A stretch of DNA of 6,432 nucleotides from Chloroflexota bacterium (lineage in GTDB: Bacteria; Chloroflexota; Chloroflexia; QHBQ01; JADMIH01): the NCBI GenBank assembly GCA_015478675.1, contig JADMIH010000208.1:1-6432 (forward strand). The letters are read 5' to 3'. A program made the position numbers and the translations under genes. The notes beneath the pieces are model-generated. The model had not been told where the DNA came from, did not search any database, and saw only the letters and a program-made list of their open reading frames with translations. This document shows positions 1 through 5,648 of this stretch, piece by piece; position 1 is the first letter of the stretch; each line of letters starts with the position of its first letter.

Positions 1-640
1 GATAATAATTTTACTTGGAGCGCCGGGTGCGGGTAAAGGCACGCAGTCCGAAATCCTGCAAGAGCGCCTGGACATGATGCACGTCTCCAGTGGAGACTTG
101 CTGAGGGAACACCGCAAGCGCGGAACATCGCTCGGCAAGGTTGCGGAAAGTTACATGACCAGGGGCGATCTGGTGCCGGACGACCTGGTGATCGCCATGA
201 TCGTCGAGCGGTTAGCGGCCCCCGATGTGGAGCACGGCATAATCCTGGACGGCTTCCCGCGCACAGGCCCGCAGGCTGCTGCCCTGGATGAAGCTCTCGA
301 TACAAAGGGCCGCAGGGTGAACGCCGCGCTATACATAAACGTAGAGCATGATGTGCTGGTCAACAGGCTATCCGGGCGGCTGACATGCCGGCTCGCGGGC
401 CACATCTACCATGAGGTCTTCGCGCCGCCCAGAGTACCGGGCATCTGCGATATAGATGGCGCTGAGCTATACCAGCGTGATGATGATAAGCGGGAAACAG
501 CCGCCAAGCGCCTGGAAGTTTACTTCGATCAGACTCGCCCGGTGATAGAATACTACCGGGAGCGTGGCAGCCTCTGCGAGGTCAACGGCGATCAACCGGT
601 AGAGAAGGTATCGCAGGACCTGGTTGATTGTTTGAGATAG
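1..640 (+). CDS. adk: Adenylate kinase, long-lid form (5' end cut off)
   Basis: Cytosolic enzyme that interconverts ATP + AMP and 2 ADP. The reading frame is open from base 2 and reads IIILLGAPGAGKGTQ, so the P-loop GAPGAGKGT lies at visible residues 6-14. Compared with E. coli (MRIILLGAPG) only the initiator seems missing, and base 1 is a G, as expected for the last base of a start codon; this is inference. Further motifs are SSGDLLR (AMP site, with Ser where Thr is usual), DGFPRT with its catalytic Arg, QRDDD and RLEVY. About 212 residues are visible, close to the usual 214-216, ending in TAG. The lid (visible residues 129-152) is the zinc-type insertion but its ligand set is Cys129, Ala132, Cys149, Asp152: the second Cys is lost. 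Neighbour map follows after 106 nt, the common secY-adk-map-infA context. Identification is secure. Confidence 0.97.
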   Translation, partial: IIILLGAPGAGKGTQSEILQERLDMMHVSSGDLLREHRKRGTSLGKVAESYMTRGDLVPDDLVIAMIVERLAAPDVEHGIILDGFPRTGPQAAALDEALDTKGRRVNAALYINVEHDVLVNRLSGRLTCRLAGHIYHEVFAPPRVPGICDIDGAELYQRDDDKRETAAKRLEVYFDQTRPVIEYYRERGSLCEVNGDQPVEKVSQDLVDCLR

Positions 641-641
641 G

Positions 642-709
642 GCGTTACGCGTAATGAGTAAAAATATATTAACCTGAACTCTTTACGTATTATGCATTAC
701 GCGTAACGC
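642..709. repeat. Inverted repeat in the adk-map spacer (repeat 1)
   Basis: GCGTTACGCGTAATG at 642-656 and CATTACGCGTAACGC at 695-709 are perfect 15-bp inverse complements separated by 38 nt. A second short pairing (GTAAA 658-662 with TTTAC 682-686) could extend the stem across a bulge. The arms show a 7-nt rhythm (GCGTTAC, GCGTAAT, GAGTAAA). The hairpin starts 2 nt after the adk stop. It is not followed by a T-run, so it does not look like an intrinsic terminator. It is one of six related spacer elements in the window. Confidence 0.85.
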
Positions 710-746
710 GTCCATGAGTGCCCAAAACTCTCCTTAGAGCAAAACC

Positions 747-1517
747 ATGTCAATATACTTGAAATCACAAAAAGATATAGAGCTTATGCGCCACGCAGGG
801 CGTATAGTGGGACAGACTTTGCAGATGCTTGCCGAGCACGTCAAGCCGGGCGTCACCACCGCCGAGCTTGATGGGCTGGCCTACGACTTCATAAAGAGCC
901 AGGGAGCTATTCCTACCTTTAAAGGTTACCACCCGAACCCTGCTATTCAAGCTTTCCCCGGTACTATCTGCGCCTCGGTCAACGAACAGATCGTGCATGG
1001 CATACCGGGCGAGCGGGTTCTTCAGGAGGGGGATATAATTGCCCTCGACTGCGGCGCGATATATAGAGGGTGGCACGGGGACTCGGCGGTGACAGTAGGG
1101 GTGGGCGAGATCAGCCCTGAGCTTGAGAAGCTGCTTGAGACCACAAAGGAGTCGCTGATGGTGGGGATAGCTCAGGCCCGCGCAGGCAACAGGCTCGGGG
1201 ATATATCCAACGCCGTCGAGGAGCGGGTTCGCCAGGGTGGTAATTACGGCATTGTGCGCGAATACGGCGGGCACGGCATAGGGCGCAGCCTCTGGGAAGA
1301 ACCTTCCGTGCCAAACTTCGGCGCGCCAAGGCGTGGCGTGCAGCTGAGGCCAGGGATGGTGGTCGCCATCGAGCCGATGCTCAACATGGGGGTCGATGAA
1401 ACCGTGACACTTGAAGACGGCTGGACGGTGATCACAGCCGACCACAAGCCATCCGCGCACTTCGAGCATACGGTGGCTGTCACCGAGAATGGCCCCGATA
1501 TTTTGACTTTGCCATAG
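747..1517 (+). CDS. map: Methionine aminopeptidase, type I
   Basis: Cytosolic metalloprotease that removes the initiator methionine from nascent proteins. The 256-residue length and full pita-bread fold match type Ia enzymes without an N-terminal extension. The five metal ligands are visible: Asp101 (ALDCG), Asp112 (WHGDSA), His176 (GGHGIG), Glu209 (AIEPM) and Glu240 (HFEHT). The substrate-site His84 (VHGIP, E. coli His79) is also present. The second catalytic His (E. coli His178, in the usual GIGxxxHExP) is Trp183 here (GIGRSLWEEP, TGG at 1293-1295), an odd substitution in an otherwise intact protein. The ATG start fits the family N-terminus; the upstream AGAG at 736-739 is a weak ribosome site. 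It lies 106 nt after adk, and its stop overlaps the infA promoter. Confidence 0.96.
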   Translation: MSIYLKSQKDIELMRHAGRIVGQTLQMLAEHVKPGVTTAELDGLAYDFIKSQGAIPTFKGYHPNPAIQAFPGTICASVNEQIVHGIPGERVLQEGDIIALDCGAIYRGWHGDSAVTVGVGEISPELEKLLETTKESLMVGIAQARAGNRLGDISNAVEERVRQGGNYGIVREYGGHGIGRSLWEEPSVPNFGAPRRGVQLRPGMVVAIEPMLNMGVDETVTLEDGWTVITADHKPSAHFEHTVAVTENGPDILTLP

Positions 1518-1531
1518 AGTTGTAGTATAAT
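1503..1531 (+). promoter_or_regulatory. Sigma70-type promoter for infA and downstream genes
   Basis: TTGACT at 1503-1508 (5 of 6 consensus) and TATAAT at 1526-1531 (6 of 6) are separated by exactly 17 bp. The -35 box lies in the last codons of map and the -10 box just after its stop. Initiation would be expected near 1538, leaving a leader of about 70 nt before infA. Box match, spacing and position in front of a gene agree, so this is the best promoter in the window. It would let infA-rpmJ-rpsM and later genes be transcribed independently of the upstream secY-adk-map part. Confidence 0.8.
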
Positions 1532-1538
1532 TAGCAGT

Positions 1539-1600
1539 TGGTGCGCACAAAATCGGCCTCTGTGTGCAGAAGCCTGAAAGACAGAGCCACCAGCGCACCA
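1539..1600 (+). promoter_or_regulatory. Structured infA 5' leader hairpin
   Basis: The leader can fold into a two-tier stem. The outer arms TGGTGCGC (1539-1546) and GCGCACCA (1593-1600) are perfect 8-bp complements. Inside them GGCCTCTGT (1555-1563) pairs with ACAGAGCC (1581-1588) with one bulged C, around a 17-nt loop. The outer stem begins almost at the predicted transcription start and ends directly before the weak ribosome site GAAGAG (1601-1606). This placement suggests control of IF-1 translation or of transcript stability. No known leader class was recognised. Confidence 0.6.
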
Positions 1601-1610
1601 GAAGAGCACT

Positions 1611-1841
1611 TTGGCAGATAAGAACGACGTAATAAGAGTGGAAGGCAGGGTTTCAGAGCCTGCGCCGAACGACACGTGGCGGGTCCAGTTGGATAGCGGG
1701 CATACCGTCACAGCCCACTTTGGCGAGAAGTTCAGAATGTCGCCTGTGCGTCTCATTCCGGGCGACCGTGTGGCGATAGAGCTTTCGCCCTACGACCTGA
1801 CACGCGGAAGAATAGTCGAGCGTATCAAGCAGTTGAAGTGA
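1611..1841 (+). CDS. infA: Translation initiation factor IF-1
   Basis: Small OB-fold protein that binds the A-site of the 30S subunit during initiation. The 76-residue product aligns along its length with IF-1 (usual length about 72): [22 protein letters not shown], then [24 protein letters not shown]. The start is TTG, with no nearer ATG; translating it as Met gives the typical [13 protein letters not shown]-terminus. The ribosome site GAAGAG is weak and abuts the leader hairpin. The loop usually HISGKMRKNYIR reads [12 protein letters not shown] (residues 36-47): Lys40, Arg42 and Arg47 are kept, while the K-N-Y positions are M-S-P. The C-terminus is slightly longer and basic (RIKQLK). It has its own upstream promoter. 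Confidence 0.95.
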   Translation: MADKNDVIRVEGRVSEPAPNDTWRVQLDSGHTVTAHFGEKFRMSPVRLIPGDRVAIELSPYDLTRGRIVERIKQLK

Positions 1842-1843
1842 CG

Positions 1844-1900
1844 CGTATTGCGTTAGGGACTACGGATGTCGCATCTTTATTCCCAAACCTACGCAACACG
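1844..1900. repeat. Inverted repeat in the infA-rpmJ spacer (repeat 2)
   Basis: CGTATTGCGT (1844-1853) and ACGCAACACG (1891-1900) are complementary at 9 of 10 positions, the mismatch being a transition. Inside them GGGA (1856-1859) can pair with TCCC (1881-1884). The left arm again shows 7-nt units (GCGTATT, GCGTTAG). This is the weakest of the six spacer elements. It begins 3 nt after the infA stop and ends 29 nt before rpmJ. Confidence 0.6.
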
Positions 1901-1929
1901 AGGCACTTCAGGCACTATGGGAGATTCCA

Positions 1930-2043
1930 ATGAAAGTAAGGGCATCCGTAAAGCCGCGTTGCGCTAAATGCAGAGTCATCAAGCGCGCCGGAGTAGTAAT
2001 GGTTATTTGCACCGACCCTAAGCACAAGCAGCGACAGGGATAG
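1930..2043 (+). CDS. rpmJ: 50S ribosomal protein L36 (zinc-binding form)
   Basis: Smallest protein of the large ribosomal subunit, 37 residues, starting [14 protein letters not shown] and ending KHKQRQG. The zinc ribbon ligands Cys11, Cys14, Cys27 and His32 are all present, so this is the C+ form. Length and sequence are those of the usual family. The ATG is preceded by GGGAG at 1919-1923 with 6-nt spacing, a good ribosome site. The position between infA and rpsM is the classical one. Confidence 0.96.
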   Translation: MKVRASVKPRCAKCRVIKRAGVVMVICTDPKHKQRQG

Positions 2044-2061
2044 TTTGGGGCCGAGGCCCAC

Positions 2062-2067
2062 AGGAGG
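2062..2067 (+). promoter_or_regulatory. Strong ribosome binding site deciding the rpsM TTG start
   Basis: AGGAGG lies 5 nt before a TTG codon at 2073. The protein read from this TTG begins [14 protein letters not shown], the conserved S13 N-terminus. No ATG lies near, so the near-perfect ribosome site supports TTG initiation. A short GGGC-CGAG-GCCC hairpin is possible just upstream. Confidence 0.85.
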
Positions 2068-2072
2068 AGACT

Positions 2073-2444
2073 TTGGCAAGAATAGCCGGCGTAGACATCC
2101 CACGCGACAAGCGTGTTGAAATCGCCCTCACCTATATCTATGGGATCGGGCCAACAACAGCAAAGACAATCGTTGAGAAAAATAAGATAGACCCGGATAC
2201 ACGTGTGCGCAACCTCACTGAAGAGGAAGTAAACCACATCCGCGAGACTATTGATAAGGAATATACAGTCGAAGGCGACCTCCGCCGCAGCGTCAGCATG
2301 AACATCAAGAGGTTGGTGGAGATCAAGTGTTATCGCGGCATCAGGCACCAGCGCGGTTTGCCTGTACACGGCCAGCGCACGCGCACTAACGGTCGCACCC
2401 GCCGTGGCCCGCGCCGCACAGTGGGTATTCGTCGCAAGAAGTAG
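2073..2444 (+). CDS. rpsM: 30S ribosomal protein S13
   Basis: Protein of the small-subunit head that contacts 16S rRNA, the P-site tRNA and the inter-subunit bridge. The 123 residues match the family: N-terminal ARIAGVDIP, the helix-hairpin region [13 protein letters not shown] (21-33), the GDLRR segment (69-72), [21 protein letters not shown] (86-106) and a basic tail ending [10 protein letters not shown]. It starts with TTG behind AGGAGG. rpmJ ends 29 nt upstream and rpsK begins 14 nt downstream, so the three are clearly co-transcribed. In E. coli the leader of this gene is the S4 target; I saw no obvious counterpart in the 29-nt gap here. Confidence 0.98.
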   Translation: MARIAGVDIPRDKRVEIALTYIYGIGPTTAKTIVEKNKIDPDTRVRNLTEEEVNHIRETIDKEYTVEGDLRRSVSMNIKRLVEIKCYRGIRHQRGLPVHGQRTRTNGRTRRGPRRTVGIRRKK

Positions 2445-2458
2445 TTATAGGAGTAACA

Positions 2459-2872
2459 ATGGCAGAGAAGCAGGTAACAGCTAAGAAAGCACGCGCAGCA
2501 AAAGCCCGGCGGCGAGAGCGGAAAGTGGTGCCCCGGGGCCAGGCGTATGTTCAGTCGAGCTTCAACAACACAATTGTGACGCTGACAGATCCACAGGGCA
2601 ATGTTTTATCGTGGGGCAGCGCGGGCGCGGCGGGCTTCAAAGGCTCGCGCAAGAGCACGCCTTACGCCGCCCAGATTACAGCCGAAGGGGCGGCCCGGCG
2701 CGCAATGGACCAGGGCCTGCGCCAGGTCGAAGTCTTTGTGAAGGGCCCAGGGGCAGGACGCGAATCAGCTATACGCTCCTTGCAGGCCGCCGGTATTCAG
2801 GTGCTGTCTATAAGTGATGTCACCCCGATCCCACACAACGGCTGCCGTGCTCCGAAGCGAAGAAGAGTATAA
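2459..2872 (+). CDS. rpsK: 30S ribosomal protein S11
   Basis: Protein of the small-subunit platform, next to the mRNA exit and partner of S7. The 137-residue product has a Lys/Arg-rich N-terminal extension (residues 1-23), then [44 protein letters not shown], the [17 protein letters not shown] segment and the invariant [17 protein letters not shown] end. The ATG has AGGAG at 2449-2453 with 5-nt spacing. It is followed by a 225-nt spacer before rpsD, unusually long for this operon. Confidence 0.98.
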   Translation: MAEKQVTAKKARAAKARRRERKVVPRGQAYVQSSFNNTIVTLTDPQGNVLSWGSAGAAGFKGSRKSTPYAAQITAEGAARRAMDQGLRQVEVFVKGPGAGRESAIRSLQAAGIQVLSISDVTPIPHNGCRAPKRRRV

Positions 2873-2885
2873 CTACACCGCTTTG

Positions 2886-2953
2886 CGCAATTACCAACTA
2901 CGAGTTACTGATTACGAATGGACTCGTAATTAGTAATTGCGTTACGGGGCGGG
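2886..2953. repeat. Inverted repeat with G-rich tail, rpsK-rpsD spacer (repeat 3)
   Basis: Arms at 2886-2905 and 2922-2941 are complementary at 18 of 20 positions around a 16-nt loop; both mismatches are transitions. The sequence shows a 7-nt rhythm (GCAATTA, CCAACTA, CGAGTTA, CTGATTA, then GTAATTA, GTAATTG). The right arm is followed by TACGGGGCGGG (2943-2953), a tail repeated exactly after the rpoA-rplQ element (5261-5271). The loop word TTACTGATT (2905-2913) is the inverse complement of AATCAGTAA at 5232-5240 in that same element. The two are probably copies of one repeat. Confidence 0.8.
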
Positions 2954-3097
2954 AGATTAGCCCTCCCGATCCTCCCCTTACCGCTATATATCGTTTGATG
3001 AATACGCGGGCAGAAGATGCGTGGGAACTCCGCGGCAATGTTGTTTGCCACCTTCTTTCTGAGATAAAGTAGATATAAGAAACTACACGGAGAAACA
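2942..3097 (+). promoter_or_regulatory. Structured rpsD leader region with possible weak promoter
   Basis: No gene is seen here. Three short hairpins are possible: CGGGAG/CTCCCG (2950-2955 with 2963-2968), CGCGG/CCGCG (3005-3009 with 3030-3034) and GGCAA/TTGCC (3034-3038 with 3045-3049). TTGTTT (3041-3046) and GATAAA (3063-3068), 16 bp apart, could form a weak promoter. GGAG (3089-3092) is the rpsD ribosome site with 5-nt spacing. S4 autoregulates its own synthesis through leader structures in E. coli and Bacillus, so a leader role is plausible, but I could not match this to a known S4 leader. Confidence 0.4.
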
Positions 3098-3724
3098 ATG
3101 GCAAGGTATACAGGACCGGTTTGCAAGCTCTGTCGACGAGAGGGGATGAAACTCTTTCTAAAGGGCGACAAATGCTTCACAAAATGCACACTCGAAAGAC
3201 GGCCTCAGCCCCCAGGGCAGCACGCCCAGCGCCGCAACCGCAAGGTTTCGGATTACGGCCTACAGCTTCGAGAGAAGCAAAAGGCACGCCGCTTGTATGG
3301 CGTGTTGGAGCGCCAATTCCATCTGCACTTTGAGGCTGCCGAGAAGCGCCCAGGCGTGACAGGTGAGAACCTCCTACAGGTGCTCGAAATGCGGCTCGAT
3401 AACGTAGTCTACAGGCTGGGCCTGGCCGATTCACGGCCACAGGCGCGCCAACTCGTGCGCCACGGCCATTTTGATGTAAACGGACATAAGACAGATATAC
3501 CCTCCTTCATCTGCAAACCGGGCGATGAGATTCGCGTACACGAATCCTCCAAGTCCAACGAGTACTTCCAGACTCTACAGCCCCAGTTGAAGAACAAGCA
3601 GATTGCCCCCTGGATGGAACTGAACCAGGCCACCATGACAGGCCGCGTTGCCAGAATCCCAGGCCGCGACGAGCTGGGTCTGGACCTGAACGAACAGCTA
3701 ATTGTAGAGTATTACAGCAGATAA
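3098..3724 (+). CDS. rpsD: 30S ribosomal protein S4 (zinc-type N-terminus)
   Basis: Primary 16S rRNA-binding protein that nucleates 30S body assembly; a translational repressor of its operon in E. coli. The 208 residues begin [16 protein letters not shown], with four Cys at 9, 12, 26 and 30 forming a zinc knuckle. The last pair is spaced CFTKC (three residues between), where I recall four in Thermus-type S4 (C-x4-C). [12 protein letters not shown] and the basic helix region follow, then the S4 RNA-binding domain at about 98-160 ([32 protein letters not shown]), and the end is [10 protein letters not shown]. The ATG has GGAG 5 nt upstream. It sits between rpsK and rpoA, unlike Bacillus where rpsD is elsewhere. 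Confidence 0.97.
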   Translation: MARYTGPVCKLCRREGMKLFLKGDKCFTKCTLERRPQPPGQHAQRRNRKVSDYGLQLREKQKARRLYGVLERQFHLHFEAAEKRPGVTGENLLQVLEMRLDNVVYRLGLADSRPQARQLVRHGHFDVNGHKTDIPSFICKPGDEIRVHESSKSNEYFQTLQPQLKNKQIAPWMELNQATMTGRVARIPGRDELGLDLNEQLIVEYYSR

Positions 3725-3729
3725 GGACT

Positions 3730-3815
3730 CGTACTGCGCACTACGCATTGCATGCCGAGCTAAAGGAAGGATCTCTCTAACCTTGCCGCTTACGCAATAC
3801 GCAGTATGCGATACG
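3730..3815. repeat. Inverted repeat in the rpsD-rpoA spacer (repeat 4)
   Basis: Arms at 3730-3751 and 3794-3815 are complementary at 16 of 22 positions, and all six mismatches are transitions. The right arm reads as clear 7-nt units (TACGCAA, TACGCAG, TATGCGA). The loop contains GAGCTAAAG (3757-3765) followed by a pyrimidine-rich stretch. The same word and a pyrimidine-rich stretch occur in the rplQ-truA element, which also shares CGCAATACGCA (here 3793-3803). The element ends 8 nt before the rpoA ribosome site. Confidence 0.75.
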
Positions 3816-3823
3816 ATTCTGTA

Positions 3824-3829
3824 AAGGAG
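3824..3829 (+). promoter_or_regulatory. Ribosome binding site deciding the rpoA TTG start
   Basis: AAGGAG lies 6 nt before TTG at 3836. The local context GGAGATAACA before the start is the same as in front of the rplQ ATG, and close to GGAGTAACA before rpsK. The in-frame ATG at 3806 lies inside the inverted repeat with no ribosome site and would add ten residues (MRYDSVKEIT) encoded by the repeat and the ribosome site itself. TTG at 3836 is therefore preferred. Confidence 0.85.
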
Positions 3830-3835
3830 ATAACA

Positions 3836-5191
3836 TTGAGCAACGAGTCAACAAACGGTATGCCCAATGTAGTGGCAGTGGCTACCGCCACCAATTATGG
3901 CCGATTCGCAGTTGGCCCTTTGGAGAGTGGCATTGGCACGACACTGGGCAACGCTTTGCGCCGCATCTTGCTCTCGTCGCTGCCAGGCTCTGCAATCACC
4001 AGTGTGCGTATACAGAATGTCTACCACGAATTCTCATGCATACCCTCCGTCCGTGAGGACGTGACCGAGATAGTGGTGAATGTAAAGAATGTACGGCTAC
4101 GCTCTTACAGCGAGCGTCCGGTTCGTTTGCAACTGAGCAAGCAGGGCGCCGGGTATGTGCGTGCGGGTGACATCGAGATACCGGCGAATGTCGAGCTAGT
4201 GAACCCCGATTTGCTTCTGGCAACGTTGGACGGTCCTGACGCGCACATTGAGATGGAGCTTACGGTCGAGCGAGGGCGTGGGTATGTCTCATTCGAGGCA
4301 CGTGAAGGGATGGCTATCGGTACTATTCCGGTGGACGCTATCTTTTCACCGATACCGAGGGTGAACTACATTGTCGAGCCTGCCAACGCCGATGTGCTGG
4401 CTACAACTCAAGAGGAGGGAGAAGAAGAGCAGCTTGAGCCGCTGAAGCTGGAAGGGAAAGAGCAGCTCTTGATGGAGATCTGGACCGATGGCACAATCGA
4501 TCCAGGAGAAGCATTGAGCTTGTCTGCCCAGTATCTGGCGCAGCACTCATCTCTCATTTCCAACTTCAATCGCATAGTTGCTCCACCGCCTGGGCGTGAG
4601 CTTCCCGGCTCTGTCGCCATACCGCCTCATCTCTTCGAAATGCCTATTGACGACCTTAGCCTCTCGATGCGCACCTATAATTGCCTCAAGAGGAGCGGCG
4701 TCACCAAGGTTGGCCAGGTGCTGCGCATGGACAAGAAGGAGCTTCTTGGGTTGCGCAACTTTGGCGATAAATCTTTTGATGAGCTGCATGAAGCTCTACA
4801 ATCACGCAATCTCATTCCGCCCGGTAGCCCTCTCGACCTCACAGCTAACGATGTGATTGAGGCTAACAGCGAGCTGGATGACGTTGACGCTGAGCTTGAC
4901 ATTGAATACCCGGACGCTGATGACATCGTGGACTCGCCTGAGGGCTACATGCTGTCGCCTGAGATAGGCGGCCCCGGCGGCATCGAAGAGGTCGTATCAG
5001 GCGGCGGGGTTAGCGAAGGCAGCTTGAAGGAGTCGGCAGGTATATACGTAGACGGTGAACCTGCCTCCGAAGAGATGGACTTCACAGGCCAAACAGTGCC
5101 CACAGCCGACTTTGCGTTAGGCAGCGATAGCGCCGACACACAAGAAGAGGTCGAAGCCAGGCCCAAAGCGCGAAGCAAAAAGAAAGCCTGA
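3836..5191 (+). CDS. rpoA: RNA polymerase alpha subunit, with acidic insertion and C-terminal tail
   Basis: Alpha dimerises to scaffold RNA polymerase, and its C-terminal domain contacts UP elements and activators. From TTG it is 451 residues, against roughly 310-340 usually. The N-terminal domain spans about 20-246, with LGNALRRILLSSLPG at 37-51 and LMEIWTDGTIDPGEAL at 212-227. An acidic insert (about 190-210, QEEGEEEQLEPLKLEG) sits just before that second motif. The linker is 247-267. The C-terminal domain is about 268-328 and keeps the DNA-contact residues matching E. coli R265, N268, C269, K298 and S299 (Arg279, Asn282, Cys283, Lys312, Ser313). After it comes a tail of about 118 residues (334-451), rich in Asp, Glu, Gly and Ser, ending in the basic ARSKKKA. 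The tail looks disordered and its function is unknown. rplQ follows after 100 nt. Confidence 0.96.
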   Translation: MSNESTNGMPNVVAVATATNYGRFAVGPLESGIGTTLGNALRRILLSSLPGSAITSVRIQNVYHEFSCIPSVREDVTEIVVNVKNVRLRSYSERPVRLQLSKQGAGYVRAGDIEIPANVELVNPDLLLATLDGPDAHIEMELTVERGRGYVSFEAREGMAIGTIPVDAIFSPIPRVNYIVEPANADVLATTQEEGEEEQLEPLKLEGKEQLLMEIWTDGTIDPGEALSLSAQYLAQHSSLISNFNRIVAPPPGRELPGSVAIPPHLFEMPIDDLSLSMRTYNCLKRSGVTKVGQVLRMDKKELLGLRNFGDKSFDELHEALQSRNLIPPGSPLDLTANDVIEANSELDDVDAELDIEYPDADDIVDSPEGYMLSPEIGGPGGIEEVVSGGGVSEGSLKESAGIYVDGEPASEEMDFTGQTVPTADFALGSDSADTQEEVEARPKARSKKKA

Positions 5192-5203
5192 GCGCACAGA
5201 GCC

Positions 5204-5271
5204 AATTATGAATTGGGGTACTCTAACTCGCAATCAGTAATTCATAATTCGCAACTCCGCTACGGGGCGGG
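5204..5271. repeat. Inverted repeat with G-rich tail, rpoA-rplQ spacer (repeat 5)
   Basis: AATTATGAATT (5204-5214) and AATTCATAATT (5239-5249) are perfect 11-bp inverse complements with a 24-nt loop. The loop and right arm continue the 7-nt rhythm (CTAACTC, GCAATCA, GTAATTC, ATAATTC, GCAACTC). The element ends in TACGGGGCGGG (5261-5271), identical to the tail of the rpsK-rpsD element. The stretch 5228-5250 also resembles the inverse complement of the left arm and loop of that element at about 18 of 23 positions, mostly transitions. It ends 9 nt before the rplQ ribosome site. Confidence 0.8.
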
Positions 5272-5291
5272 CTAACACAGAGGAGATAACA

Positions 5292-5648
5292 ATGCGTCAC
5301 AAAATGAAAGGCCGCGGGTTGGCGCGCACAAGCGGTGAGCGCCGTGCTCTCTTTAGAAATCAACTTGTGAGCTTGCTCATGCACGAGCGTATCCGTACGA
5401 CGGACGCCAAAGCGCGCGAGCTTCAATCTCTGGCCGAGAAGATCGTGGCCCTGGGCCGCGAAGACACCGAGTTGAACCGCACCCGGGCAGCCTCCATACT
5501 GGCTAACTCGCTGATGGTGCGCAAGCTCTTTGAAGAGATTGGTCCTCGCTATACGGACCGCGTCGGTGGTTATACTCGTATTTACAAGCTGGGCCGTCGA
5601 GCAGGTGATGCGGCCCTTATCTGCCAGCTCGAGCTGGTAGAAGGCTAA
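5292..5648 (+). CDS. rplQ: 50S ribosomal protein L17
   Basis: Large-subunit protein located near the peptide exit side. The 118 residues match the family: MRHKMKGRGLARTSGERRALFRNQLVSLLMHERIRTTDAKARELQSLAEKIV region at 1-52, a divergent middle, then RYTDRVGGYTRIYKLGRRAGDAA (86-108) and the short end LELVEG. The length is that of the standard bacterial short form without a C-terminal extension. ATG is preceded by AGGAG (5281-5285) with 6-nt spacing. Its position after rpoA is near-universal in bacteria. Confidence 0.98.
   Translation: MRHKMKGRGLARTSGERRALFRNQLVSLLMHERIRTTDAKARELQSLAEKIVALGREDTELNRTRAASILANSLMVRKLFEEIGPRYTDRVGGYTRIYKLGRRAGDAALICQLELVEG

Noticed and set aside
642..709. Repeat 1 as an intrinsic terminator between adk and map
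   Set aside because: The stem is long enough, but the sequence after it (GTCCATGAG) has no T-run.
714..737. Seven-codon ORF (MSAQNSP) just before map
   Set aside because: There is no ribosome site, it is too short to judge, and nothing suggests a regulatory peptide.
765..1598. Long open frame on the minus strand opposite map (277 codons)
   Set aside because: It mirrors the codons of a certain gene, has low-complexity unfamiliar protein sequence and no ribosome site; it is a shadow.
1908..2369. Minus-strand open frame opposite rpmJ and rpsM
   Set aside because: It overlaps two certain ribosomal genes and shows no recognisable domain.
2950..2968. CGGGAG/CTCCCG hairpin as an intrinsic terminator after rpsK
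   Set aside because: No T-run follows and essential genes continue downstream; noted only as part of the rpsD leader.
3806..3835. ATG at 3806 as an earlier rpoA start
   Set aside because: It lies in the right arm of repeat 4, has no ribosome site, and the extra ten residues are encoded by the repeat and the real ribosome site before TTG 3836.
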